Position numbers and translations under genes: made by a program. Below, piece after piece: positions 46,163-55,800 of a stretch of DNA of 64,000 nucleotides. Location of the stretch: contig NZ_JAZQRL010000132.1 of NCBI RefSeq assembly GCF_045629565.1, positions 6,467-70,466 on the forward strand, read 5' to 3'. Under the pieces are notes generated by a model. It worked only from the letters and a program-made list of their open reading frames with translations, made no database searches and had not been told where the DNA came from. The DNA comes from Arcticibacter sp045629565 (GTDB taxonomy: Bacteria > Bacteroidota > Bacteroidia > Sphingobacteriales > Sphingobacteriaceae). Within the stretch, counting starts at the first letter, position 1; every line of letters begins with the position of its first letter.

Positions 46163-48682
46163 ATGTACTTTCACAGACAAGCTAAAAATTACTCCCTGAC
46201 ATTAATAGGATTCTTCTCCATTTTCATCGCAACACCTGGAGCAAAAGCTGACGAACCCTCGTCACTCTCACAGCCTTCCATGAAATTATGGTATAATAAG
46301 CCTTCTGGCAAGGTGTGGGAAAGCGCATTGCCCGTTGGGAACGGCAGACTAGGCGCTATGGTGTATGGAAACGTACAGACTGAAACCATACAGTTAAACG
46401 AGCATACCCTTTGGAGCGGTAGTCCCAACCGCAACGATAATCTGCTGGCGCTAGACTCTTTGGAAGTGATCCGCAAATTGATCTTCGAAGGAAAACAAAA
46501 GCAGGCAGAAAACCTGGCCAACAAGGTCCTGATCAGTAAGCAATCTCATGGACAAATCTTCGGACCCGCCGGCGAAGTGCATTTGTCTTTCCCCGGCCAT
46601 GATCATTATACCCATTACTACAGGGAACTTGATCTTGAACGGGCTGTGGCCAAAACATCCTATACGGTCGGGGGCGTCACCTATACCAGGGAGGTAATTG
46701 CCTCTCTTTCAGAGCGGATAATAGCGGTTCGATTGACAGCCAGCCGTCCACGAAGCATTTCGTTCACTGCCTCGTTTTCATCACCTCAACCCAATGTAGA
46801 GGTCAAAACCCTGCATTCCAGGCAGCTCACCTTCGCCGGTACAACGATCGATCATGAAGGAGTTAAGGGTATGGTCAGATACAAGGGAATCGCTCAAATT
46901 AATCCGGAGGGAGGAGAGATATTTTCGGCCGACACTTCCATTACGGTCAGAAACGCCAATGCGGTAACGATTTACATATCCGTGGCTACAAATTTCAACC
47001 ACTATAACGACATCACCGGTGATGAAAGCAATCGGGCCGCCGTATACCTGAACAGGGCCGCCCGAAAGCCATTCTCGAAAATCATCAGGGATCATGTATC
47101 TGCCTACCAGCAATATTTTAACCGGGTGAAAATAAATCTCGGAATGACCGAGCCTTCAGCAGCAAAGCTTCCAACCAATGAGCGGTTGAAGAATTTCAGT
47201 TCGACCAATGATCCCGAGTTTGCTGCTTTGTATTACCAGTTCGGCCGGTATCTCCTGATCTCGTCGTCCCAACCGGGCGGTCAGCCCGCAAATCTGCAGG
47301 GAATCTGGAATGGAAGCCTGCGCCCTGCATGGGACAGCAAATACACCATCAATATAAATGCTCAGATGAACTATTGGCCAGCCGAGAAAACCAATCTTTC
47401 TGAACTGCATGAGCCGTTTTTGAAGATGGTGAAAGAGCTTGCCGCTACAGGTAGAAAAACGGCCGCAGATATGTACGGGGCACGTGGATGGGTTGCACAT
47501 CACAATACGGATATCTGGCGTATTACGGGCGCTGTAGACGGCGCATTCTGGGGCGCATGGACCAACGGCGGGGGCTGGACGAGTCAGCATTTATGGGAGC
47601 ATTATTTGTATACCGGAGATGTCGCCTTTCTCCAAACGGCTTATCCTATCTTGAAAGGTGCCGCCCTGTTCTATATCGACTATTTAATGGAACACCCCAG
47701 GCTTGGTTACCTGGTTGCCAATCCGGATGAGTCTCCTGAAAATGCCCCTGCGGCACACCAGGGCTCATCTCTGGATGCAGGAGTGACAATGACGAACCAG
47801 ATTATTTTCGATGTGTTCAGCTCTACCATCCGGGCAGCTGAACTGTTGAAAAAAGACCAGGCATTTATGGATACACTGGTTCACACGAGAAACCGCCTTG
47901 CACCAATGCATATCGGGCAGCATGCGCAAATTCAGGAATGGTTAGACGATATTGATGACCCTAATGATAATCATAGACATATATCGCATTTATATGGACT
48001 GTTTCCCTCTAATCAAATTTCAGCCTATCGCACCCCCGACTTGTTTTCGGCCGCGAAGACGACACTCATTCATCGAGGCGACCTCTCCACAGGCTGGAGT
48101 ATGGGATGGAAAGTCAACTGGTGGGCCAGATTGCAGGATGGAAATCATGCATACAAGCTTATTCAAAATCAGTTAACGCCTGTGGGCGTAAACAGAGGGG
48201 GTGGCGGCACCTATGACAACCTGTTTGATGCCCATCCTCCATTTCAAATTGATGGCAACTTTGGATGCGTGTCCGGTATTACCGAAATGTTAATGCAAAG
48301 TGCGGATGGTGCTGTTCATCTTCTTCCGGCCGTTCCTGATGTTTGGCGGGCTTCCGGTTCGATCGGTGGGATAAAGGCTATCGGGGGATTCGAAATAGTA
48401 GAATTGAAATGGAAGGATGCTCAATTAGTCAAGGTGGTAGTGAAATCACACCTTGGAGGTAATCTCCGGCTTAGGGTGCCAAACGCTATTGAACTTTCAG
48501 AAGCATCTATGGTCGAAGCGACAGGAGAAAATCCCAATCCATTTTATAAAATAGCTGGAACTCTTAAGCCTGTGGTATCCGCGAAAGCCAGAATCAGCCC
48601 TGTCGAAACGCGTGAAACCCTGCTCTTCGACGTTGCTACCCAAGCCGGTAAAACCTACACCTTTCAACAGCAGATGCCATAG
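46163..48682 (+). CDS. Glycoside hydrolase family 95 (alpha-L-fucosidase / alpha-L-galactosidase)
   Basis: An 839-residue secreted protein (hydrophobic segment about 10-29). The family opening is LWYNKPSGKVWESALPVGNGRLGAMVYGNVQTETIQLNEHTLWSG. The residues used by characterised GH95 enzymes can be placed: Asn397 and Asn399 in YTININAQMNYWPAE, the acid Glu526 in PDESPEN, and Asp697 in FQIDGNFGCVSGITEM. The fold is a beta sandwich, an (alpha/alpha)6 barrel and a C-terminal beta domain. It inverts alpha-1,2-linked L-fucose or L-galactose; the plant-glycan context makes xyloglucan, pectin or complex xylan side chains likely. It is 35 bases after the esterase gene. Confidence 0.92.
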   Translation: MYFHRQAKNYSLTLIGFFSIFIATPGAKADEPSSLSQPSMKLWYNKPSGKVWESALPVGNGRLGAMVYGNVQTETIQLNEHTLWSGSPNRNDNLLALDSLEVIRKLIFEGKQKQAENLANKVLISKQSHGQIFGPAGEVHLSFPGHDHYTHYYRELDLERAVAKTSYTVGGVTYTREVIASLSERIIAVRLTASRPRSISFTASFSSPQPNVEVKTLHSRQLTFAGTTIDHEGVKGMVRYKGIAQINPEGGEIFSADTSITVRNANAVTIYISVATNFNHYNDITGDESNRAAVYLNRAARKPFSKIIRDHVSAYQQYFNRVKINLGMTEPSAAKLPTNERLKNFSSTNDPEFAALYYQFGRYLLISSSQPGGQPANLQGIWNGSLRPAWDSKYTININAQMNYWPAEKTNLSELHEPFLKMVKELAATGRKTAADMYGARGWVAHHNTDIWRITGAVDGAFWGAWTNGGGWTSQHLWEHYLYTGDVAFLQTAYPILKGAALFYIDYLMEHPRLGYLVANPDESPENAPAAHQGSSLDAGVTMTNQIIFDVFSSTIRAAELLKKDQAFMDTLVHTRNRLAPMHIGQHAQIQEWLDDIDDPNDNHRHISHLYGLFPSNQISAYRTPDLFSAAKTTLIHRGDLSTGWSMGWKVNWWARLQDGNHAYKLIQNQLTPVGVNRGGGGTYDNLFDAHPPFQIDGNFGCVSGITEMLMQSADGAVHLLPAVPDVWRASGSIGGIKAIGGFEIVELKWKDAQLVKVVVKSHLGGNLRLRVPNAIELSEASMVEATGENPNPFYKIAGTLKPVVSAKARISPVETRETLLFDVATQAGKTYTFQQQMP

Positions 48683-48743
48683 TCAACCATAGTAGTATTA
48701 CAACAGAGAAACATTGAACTAAAAAAACTAATCAAACCACAGT

Positions 48744-49598
48744 ATGAACTACAAAGGAATTCTCAAAAGATTGTATGTTGCCCTTCCGCTTGCGTTTGCC
48801 AGCCTTCAGGCTTTCTCCCAAGATCCCAATTTTTATGTGTTTTTGTGCTTGGGCCAATCAAATATGGAAGGGAGCGCCAGGTTTGAAGCGAAAGATACGG
48901 TAGTTAGCGATCGTTTTCAGGTGATGGGGGCGGTAGACTGTCCCGAATTGAACAGAACCAGGGGTAACTGGTATAAAGCCGTGCCCCCATTGACCCGCTG
49001 TAAAACAGGCTTAACACCGGTAGACTATTTTGGTCGCACGTTGATAGAAAACCTACCGGAGAATGTCAAAGTCGGGGTCATCAATGTGGCAGTAGGCGGG
49101 TGCAAAATTGAGTTGTTTGATCGTGATGGCTATCAGAGTTATCTTTCAGACGCTCCGGGCTGGCTTCTGAATATCGTCAAGGAATATGATGGTAATCCGT
49201 ATGGTCGCCTATTAGAGCTAGCCAGACTGGCACAACAGAGAGGGGTTATTAAGGGAGTGCTGCTTCATCAGGGCGAATCCAACACAAACGACAGCAAATG
49301 GCCGCAGAAGGTTAAAGCTGTCTATGACAACCTGATGGACGACCTGAATCTTAAGCCGGATGCTGTCCCTCTTTTAGCGGGCGAAGTGGTGCATGCGGAT
49401 CAGGGGGGCATTTGCGCCAGTATGAATAATATCATAGCTGGGTTGCCCACAGTTATTCCTAATTCGTATGTAATATCATCCCAGGGATGTGAGGACGCCG
49501 CCGACAATCTGCATTTTACGGCAGAAGGCTATAGAGAACTAGGAAAGCGTTATGGCACGAAGATGCTTTCGCTTTTAGGCATTACAAAATCGAAATAG
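48744..49598 (+). CDS. SGNH-type carbohydrate esterase (CE6 / sialate O-acetylesterase-like)
   Basis: A 284-residue secreted protein (signal peptide about 1-26). Block I is FLCLGQSNMEG with the probable nucleophile Ser39. The central block is GVLLHQGESNTND, and the C-terminal catalytic Asp/His pair is in DNLHFTAEGYRELGKRYG. The arrangement fits the DUF303/CE6 family, which includes acetylxylan esterases. It should remove O-acetyl groups so that neighbouring glycosidases can act. It lies 61 bases after the GH95 gene and 54 before the GH43 gene. Confidence 0.85.
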   Translation: MNYKGILKRLYVALPLAFASLQAFSQDPNFYVFLCLGQSNMEGSARFEAKDTVVSDRFQVMGAVDCPELNRTRGNWYKAVPPLTRCKTGLTPVDYFGRTLIENLPENVKVGVINVAVGGCKIELFDRDGYQSYLSDAPGWLLNIVKEYDGNPYGRLLELARLAQQRGVIKGVLLHQGESNTNDSKWPQKVKAVYDNLMDDLNLKPDAVPLLAGEVVHADQGGICASMNNIIAGLPTVIPNSYVISSQGCEDAADNLHFTAEGYRELGKRYGTKMLSLLGITKSK

Positions 49599-49652
49599 TC
49601 CGGCCGGTTTCAACAGATATCCATTTTTTCAACTCCCATACAACACCTATAT

Positions 49653-50999
49653 ATGTGTAAATTAAAGCTCCGGATGATCCTCGCAATAGCCATTAGCTTA
49701 GTCGCTAATGACCTTATTGCTCAAAATCCCATCATCACTGATCAGTATTCTGCAGACCCCACTGCTCGTGTGTTTGAAAACAGAGTATACGTCTACCCGT
49801 CCCATGATATCCCCCCGTCGCCCGGGAAAGGAAGGCCCAACTGGTTTTTAATGGAAGACTACCACGTGTTTTCTTCGGATAATTTAGTTGACTGGCAAGA
49901 TCATGGAATGATCGTTCATCAAAATAAAGTCCCCTGGGTGAAGCCCGAGAGCTACAGCATGTGGGCTCCTGACTGCATATATAGAAACGGGAAATACTAC
50001 TTTTACTTTCCAAGTGTTCCCTCCGACACCACGGGCGGCAGGGGTTTTAGAATTGGAGTGGCTATTTCAGATAAACCCTCCGGACCCTTTATTCCTCAAC
50101 CAACCGCAATTAAGGGCGTCAACGGCATCGATCCGAATGTTTTTATTGATAAAGACGGTCAGGCGTATCTCTATTGGTCCCAAGGTCATATATATGGAGC
50201 GAAGCTGAAAGAGAATATGCTCGAACTTGCGTCGGATCCGGTCATACTTCAAGAGCTGCCAACAAAGGGTTTAAAGGAAGGGCCATTTCTGTTTGAGCGG
50301 AATGGAATCTACTACATGACTTATCCGCACGTTGAAAACAAAACAGAGAGACTTGAATATGCCATAGGCAGTAGTCCGCTCGGTCCATTCAAATTCACAG
50401 GCGTTATCATGGACGAATCACCTGACGGATGCTGGACTAACCACCATTCCCTTTTGCACTTTAAAGATCAATGGTATTTATTTTATCATCACAATGACCT
50501 GTCGCCTCAATTTGATAAGAACCGTTCTGTCCGAATAGATAGCTTGTTCTTTGAACCTGATGGTAAGATCAGGAAAGTGCTGCCAACCTTACGGGGGGTA
50601 GGTGTTAGCAACGCTTTTAAAAAAATACAGATAGACCGTTACAGTATGATTAGCGAAAGAGGGGTGTCTGCCCTGTTTCTGGATACCACGGACAGGTTTA
50701 AAGGCTGGAAAGCCCAATTCTCGTCCCCTGGCGCATGGCTGCAGTATACGCATGTTGATTTCGGAAAAAGTACGCCTAAAAAAGTTATAGTCAAGCTTTC
50801 GTCAAAACGGGGGGGTACACTGCAACTGCGTACCGGCTCGCGTTCCGGGCCCCTGATGTCAGAGATCGTGGTTCCAAAAGATACTTCCTGGAAAATGGTG
50901 CAATCCGAAGTAAAGCTGCCGCAAACAGGTCTTAAGCATCTGTTTGTTAGTCTGAAAGGGGAAGGGGATGTCGGTGTTGATTGGCTGCAATTTGAATAA
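49653..50999 (+). CDS. GH43 glycosidase with C-terminal CBM6 (arabinofuranosidase/xylosidase type)
   Basis: A 448-residue secreted protein (signal peptide about 1-23). The five-bladed propeller carries the three GH43 acidic residues: Asp35 (base, SADPTARV), Asp160 (GIDPNVF) and Glu209 (acid, LKEGPFLF), plus MWAPDCIYRNGKYYFYFPS. The last ~125 residues form a CBM6 jelly roll (RFKGWKAQFSSPGAWLQYTHVDFG..GTLQLRTGS..GVDWLQFE). The GH43-CBM6 pairing is common among arabinoxylan arabinofuranohydrolases; exact specificity cannot be read from sequence alone. Confidence 0.92.
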   Translation: MCKLKLRMILAIAISLVANDLIAQNPIITDQYSADPTARVFENRVYVYPSHDIPPSPGKGRPNWFLMEDYHVFSSDNLVDWQDHGMIVHQNKVPWVKPESYSMWAPDCIYRNGKYYFYFPSVPSDTTGGRGFRIGVAISDKPSGPFIPQPTAIKGVNGIDPNVFIDKDGQAYLYWSQGHIYGAKLKENMLELASDPVILQELPTKGLKEGPFLFERNGIYYMTYPHVENKTERLEYAIGSSPLGPFKFTGVIMDESPDGCWTNHHSLLHFKDQWYLFYHHNDLSPQFDKNRSVRIDSLFFEPDGKIRKVLPTLRGVGVSNAFKKIQIDRYSMISERGVSALFLDTTDRFKGWKAQFSSPGAWLQYTHVDFGKSTPKKVIVKLSSKRGGTLQLRTGSRSGPLMSEIVVPKDTSWKMVQSEVKLPQTGLKHLFVSLKGEGDVGVDWLQFE

Positions 51000-51066
51000 T
51001 TCCGGTTCAGTATTGTGCTAATCAAGAACAAACATCTTACCTTAGTTCTTGCTATTTGTAAGAATT

Positions 51067-52425
51067 ATGAAAAGATGTTTGTTCCTTTTATTTGTTTCTG
51101 TTTACTTTATTTCCTGTAACCGCTCTCCTGAGAAAGTACTTTCGAGAGAGGAAAAAATCGAAAATGTTCTTAAGAGCATTGTGCCACCCCCGATCTCAGA
51201 CAATATCCTCTTGATTACAGACTTTGGAGCGGTGGGCGATTCGCTCACCGATAGTAAACCTGCATTTGATAAAGCCATCCAGGCCTGCAAAGAACAAAAG
51301 GGCGGAAAGATAGTGGTGCCGGCGGGAATATATATCTTAAATGGACCTATTCATCTAACAGATAACCTTTGTATTGATTTACAGAAGGGATCAAAACTGG
51401 TGTTCGGAACGAACCCTGCAGACTACCTGCCAGCAGTGTTGACGAGTTGGGAGGGAACGTTTCTTTATAATTACAGTCCGCTTATATATGGATATCAGCT
51501 GGAGAACGTTGCAATAATCGGTGAAGGAGTAATCGACGGCAATGGACGGGATTCATTCAGTAAATGGGCCGAAAACCAAAAAGAAAGTCAGCTTCTTAGC
51601 CGGAAGATGAACAAAGAAAATACGCCTCTGAAAGATCGTATGTTCGGCGAAGGCCACTTCCTGCGTCCGCAGCTTATCCAGTTTTTTGAATGTAAAAACG
51701 TCCTTATCGAGGACGTTACGATTAAAAACTCGCCATTCTGGTGTGTGCATATTCTGAAGTCGGAAAATGTGACCGCACGTAGGGTTAAGTTCGATGCTTT
51801 CAATAGAAATAATGACGGTTTTGATCCGGAGTACTCAAAGAATGTGCTGATTGAAGATATAGACTTCAATAATGCTGACGACAACGTCGCCATAAAGGCA
51901 GGGCGCGATCATGAGGGGAGGAGAACCGGTATCATGTCAGAGAATATTATTATCCGAAACTGCAGGTTTAAAGGCTTGCATGGGGTAGTAATAGGCAGTG
52001 AAATGTCGGCGGGAGTACAGAATGTATTTGTTGAGAATTGCACCTTCGGTGGTTATTGTAAGCGTGGTATTTATCTAAAATCCAATCCCGACCGCGGTGG
52101 CTTCATTCGCGATATTTACGTAAATAATGTAACCTTCGGTGAAGTGGAAGATTGTTTCTTCATCACCTCCTACTATCATGGCGAGGGAAAGGGATTTGAA
52201 ACGGATATCAGTAATGTGTTTGTAGAAAATGTCAAATGCCAGAAGGCCACCAATGCAGGTGTCGTCATCCAGGGATACCCGTCTAAGAAAGTGAGGGATA
52301 TTTATTTTTCTAACGTGACGATCGACTCCGCTGCCACGGGCGTCAGTCTCAGTAATGCCGATAACATTGTTTTTAACGATGTCATCATCGGAACAGAGGT
52401 CAAGGTGCCTTCCCACGCCAAATAG
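51067..52425 (+). CDS. GH28 polygalacturonase-like lipoprotein
   Basis: I start at 51067 (MKRCLFLLFVSVYFISCNRSPE), which gives a clean lipoprotein signal; the earlier ATG at 51049 adds six residues. The right-handed beta helix shows the GH28 hallmarks: NRNNDGFDPEYSKNVLIEDIDFNNADDNVAIKAGRD (the adjacent catalytic aspartates are residues 271-272), GLHGVVIGSEMSAGVQNV and GIYLKSNPDRGG. It probably cleaves galacturonan or rhamnogalacturonan linkages at the cell surface. In the 67-base gap after the GH43 gene, CAAGAAC (51023) and GTTCTTG (51045) form an inverted repeat of unknown meaning. Confidence 0.92.
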   Translation: MKRCLFLLFVSVYFISCNRSPEKVLSREEKIENVLKSIVPPPISDNILLITDFGAVGDSLTDSKPAFDKAIQACKEQKGGKIVVPAGIYILNGPIHLTDNLCIDLQKGSKLVFGTNPADYLPAVLTSWEGTFLYNYSPLIYGYQLENVAIIGEGVIDGNGRDSFSKWAENQKESQLLSRKMNKENTPLKDRMFGEGHFLRPQLIQFFECKNVLIEDVTIKNSPFWCVHILKSENVTARRVKFDAFNRNNDGFDPEYSKNVLIEDIDFNNADDNVAIKAGRDHEGRRTGIMSENIIIRNCRFKGLHGVVIGSEMSAGVQNVFVENCTFGGYCKRGIYLKSNPDRGGFIRDIYVNNVTFGEVEDCFFITSYYHGEGKGFETDISNVFVENVKCQKATNAGVVIQGYPSKKVRDIYFSNVTIDSAATGVSLSNADNIVFNDVIIGTEVKVPSHAK

Positions 52426-52540
52426 GGTCTTCTCGATATCGGGTATTTCTTTCATCACCCTCGGTTTATACGCGATCTATAATCAATAAAAACTCCATAT
52501 TTTATGCGGTGTTATCATTTGGTAAATAACATTAAAAGCC

Positions 52541-52834
52541 ATGGAGAACAATCATAACAACCCCCAAAGGAGCGCTGAACAGACAGACAAAAGTCAGAAC
52601 GTCATCACTAACAACCCATCAGACCAGAGGCCTGACGAGCAGGAGCAGAATGATACCGGGTTTTCAGGAACAACAAATGCAGTCAGTCAAAACCATCAGA
52701 CGTCTGACGAATACAAACCAGCAGTTGAAGATACCATGATCGGGTATGATGGGGATGAGACTGAACTTGATATGGATATGGGAGACGGAAACGTCAATAC
52801 AGATAATACGCGCGGTATCGACGATAATGATTAA
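52541..52834 (+). CDS. Small, disordered acidic protein, 97 aa
   Basis: The protein is rich in Asn, Gln, Asp, Glu and Thr, with almost no hydrophobic residues, no signal peptide and no membrane segment. The C-terminal half is strongly acidic (DTMIGYDGDETELDMDMGDGNVNTDNTRGIDDND). I do not recognise a family. Similar low-complexity proteins occur near regulators and stress genes in this group, but no function can be claimed. The ATG is preceded by an AT-rich leader, and a GC-rich hairpin follows the stop. Confidence 0.6.
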   Translation: MENNHNNPQRSAEQTDKSQNVITNNPSDQRPDEQEQNDTGFSGTTNAVSQNHQTSDEYKPAVEDTMIGYDGDETELDMDMGDGNVNTDNTRGIDDND

Positions 52835-52841
52835 ATAATCA

Positions 52842-52859
52842 GCCGCCGTTTGCGGCGGC
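52842..52859. terminator. GC-rich hairpin between convergent genes
   Basis: GCCGCCG (52842-52848) and CGGCGGC (52853-52859) form perfect 7-base arms with a TTTG loop, between the stops of the 97-aa gene and the multi-PAS gene. Flanking T-runs are poor on both strands. Confidence 0.55.
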
Positions 52860-52872
52860 CATCCATAGCATC

Positions 52873-55800
52873 CTATTGCAGGTTCCGGCTTTTGCTGATG
52901 ATGTCTTTGATGATATCGTCGAGCTCAGTAGCCGAAAGGGATAAATAGGGCAGCATCTCGTTTATGCTTTCCTGGCTGTTTTCACCCTCAGCCAATATGG
53001 CTGTGATCCCTAATATCCTTGCGAGAGGCGCTCTTACCAAATGAGACTGCATCCATGCGATTTCCCGCAACTGTTTGTTGTGCTTCTCAATGGCATGGAC
53101 ATAGGCAACGCGCTGCGTAATGTCTTGCATGCAGCCAATCATTCTCACCGGCGTCCCCTCCTCTGAAAAAATGATGAATCCCCTGTCGAGAACGGTCTTG
53201 TAAGTACCGTCTGCGCATCTGAACCGGTACTCACTCATCCACCTGGTTTCCCCTGAGCCCAGTTTCGACTCGATCAGCTGATTAACCCTTACGACATCAT
53301 CAGGATGCACATGTTCACTCCACCATCTAATAGTGGTTTGAGTGCTTTCATAGCCAAATATCTCCGTTAGCGAGTAATTCCAAATAATCTTCCCGGTCTG
53401 GATATCCGAGTCCCATATCGTATCACTCGTAGCCTTGCCAACGGCATTGTACCGGTCAAGCAATTCCTTGTTTTTCAACATAACCTTCATTCGGGCGGTA
53501 ACATCGCGGGAATTGGCAATGATGCCTGCAATAGCAGGATCGTGTGATTTGTTCGTGATGATGGTTTCCAACCACCGGATTTCTCCGCCCTTTAATCTGA
53601 CCTTATAGGGAGAAACCTTAACCGTTTCATTTTTTCGAATGGTCAGTAAATGGTCTTTTATCGTCTCAAGATCGTCTTCATGGATGTAATCAAAGGGGCT
53701 GGTGAGGATCATCTCCCTGGGATCCAGATTAAAGCGTCTTACTATATTCGGGCTGATATACGAAATTTTCCCTGTCTGGTTCAATATTATAATCAGGTCC
53801 GACCCTTCCTGAATCATCGTCTTGAACCGCCGTTCGCTTTGTCTCAAGGATTTCTCGGCCTTTATCTTCTCTGAATTATCGATCGCAACCACAATGCGGG
53901 CGTTGCGTCCCTTATAAGTTATGGAGTTGCCTTTTGTGTTAACCAAGATGATCTTGCCGGATTTTTTTACATGGCGGGTGAAGCCAGTGTGCAAATGACC
54001 TGGCTTTACATGTTCTCTGAGTATTTCATCCAGGATCGCTATGTCCTCAGGCGGGCGAATATCCCGCAATGTGAATGAAAGGAACTCCTCGGAAGTATAG
54101 CCGTAATGTTCTATCGCCGCTTGGTTAACATCCAGTATTCGCAACGAGTCGAGATCATACACCAGAAGAGGCAGAGGGCTCAGATGAAAAAGATCACTAT
54201 ACTTTTCATTTGATAAATTCAGATTTCTTTCCGCTTCCTTTCGTTCTGTGATATTACGGATCACACCAATCATCTTTAGCGCTCTGCCACTTTCGTCTCG
54301 GAGTATGTAAGCGTTTTCTTCAATAAAAATGTACTCTCCGGTCTCTTTTCTGATTCGGTATTCTGCCGACCATCGTTGCTGATCCTTATCAGCAAGGGAT
54401 TTCTGCAAATCCGGCTTTATGATCTCCAGATCAGCCGGATGTACAAGCTCGAACCATAAAGCGAGGGTATAAATCACCGGAAATTCCTTGTACCCGAACA
54501 GGCGCGTAAAACTCTCTCCCCATTCTATAAAGTCGGTTTCAATGTCCCAGTCAAAAATGGCATCGTTAGACGCCTTATTCACATAAACATACCGGTCAAG
54601 CATTTTCTGAAGCTCTGCTCTGCTCGCCTGCAGGTCATTTTGAATTTGCTTACTTTCGGTAATGTCCAGGCACGCTCCTATCATTTTCTCGGCAACACCG
54701 GACTCTCCATAAATAACTTTCGCCCATATTTTCAGCTGTCTGACTTCTCCTTGCGGACGAACTATCCGTTCTTCGAAGGCGCTGTCCTGCCCGTTCACCG
54801 TCAGGTTCTGAATCATATCAAAACTGTGCTGCCTATCTTCCGGATGAACCAGGCTCAGATAAGACTCCAAAGAGGGCGTAGCGCTTTCTGCGGATAGCCC
54901 ATATATGGAATAAAGGGTGTCCGACCAGTGAACAGCACCGGTCCTGATGTCCCAGGACCAATTTCCCAAGCGCGCCAACTCCTGGCTCTGAAGCATCATA
55001 ATGGTGGTCTCCTGCAGCACTTTTGAATACTGCTTCCTTTCCAGAATTAACTGCAGCAAGGCAACAACCCTTTCAAGAATGTTAATTTCATCTAACTGAA
55101 GCGCTGCGCTGCGGCCATGATAAACAAAAAGAACAGCAGCAACACCACCGTTATTACTGAGAACAGGATGCTGCGAGATGGATGTAAATCCGTTTTCTGA
55201 CGCGGTCTGCCGGAAACTCTCCCACGAAGCTCCGTTTTCAAATACATTTCCGGTGTCAGGGCCGATAGCATAAGGCAAGCCCTCTGCCGCTGCTATAATC
55301 GTTGCTGGCAGTGTAGGCGAGGACAGGTCTGATAGCTTTCCGTTCCTTACTGACATCATTCCAAAGGATATCCCGGGAAACTGTTTCTCAAGTCCTATGA
55401 AATAGGTCTTTAAAACCTTTGCAAAGGAGTTGTCTTCTCTGGCGCTGTTGGCCAATATCTCTTTGTCCAGCTGGTCGATAGCCATCGCCCGCTTCAGAAC
55501 ACTGATGTCGACCATTAACCCGCGCAGCGAAATTTTATCATCCTGTACGATCGGTGTAAACGTATCTCTTATCCAAACGATATCTTCCTGGGCATTTATC
55601 ATCCTGTACTCTGCCGAGTACGTTTTTCCGACCTCCAGATCGGAACGGCGGGCATCCAGTACCAGGTCGCGATCTTCTGGATTTATGTGGTTTTTCCAGA
55701 AGTCAGCCTCATCCAGCCACCTGGAAGCGCTGTAACCGAGGACTTTTTCTGCATATTCGCTCACATAGCTGAAGTGATGACTGCAAGGTTCAGCCTCCCA

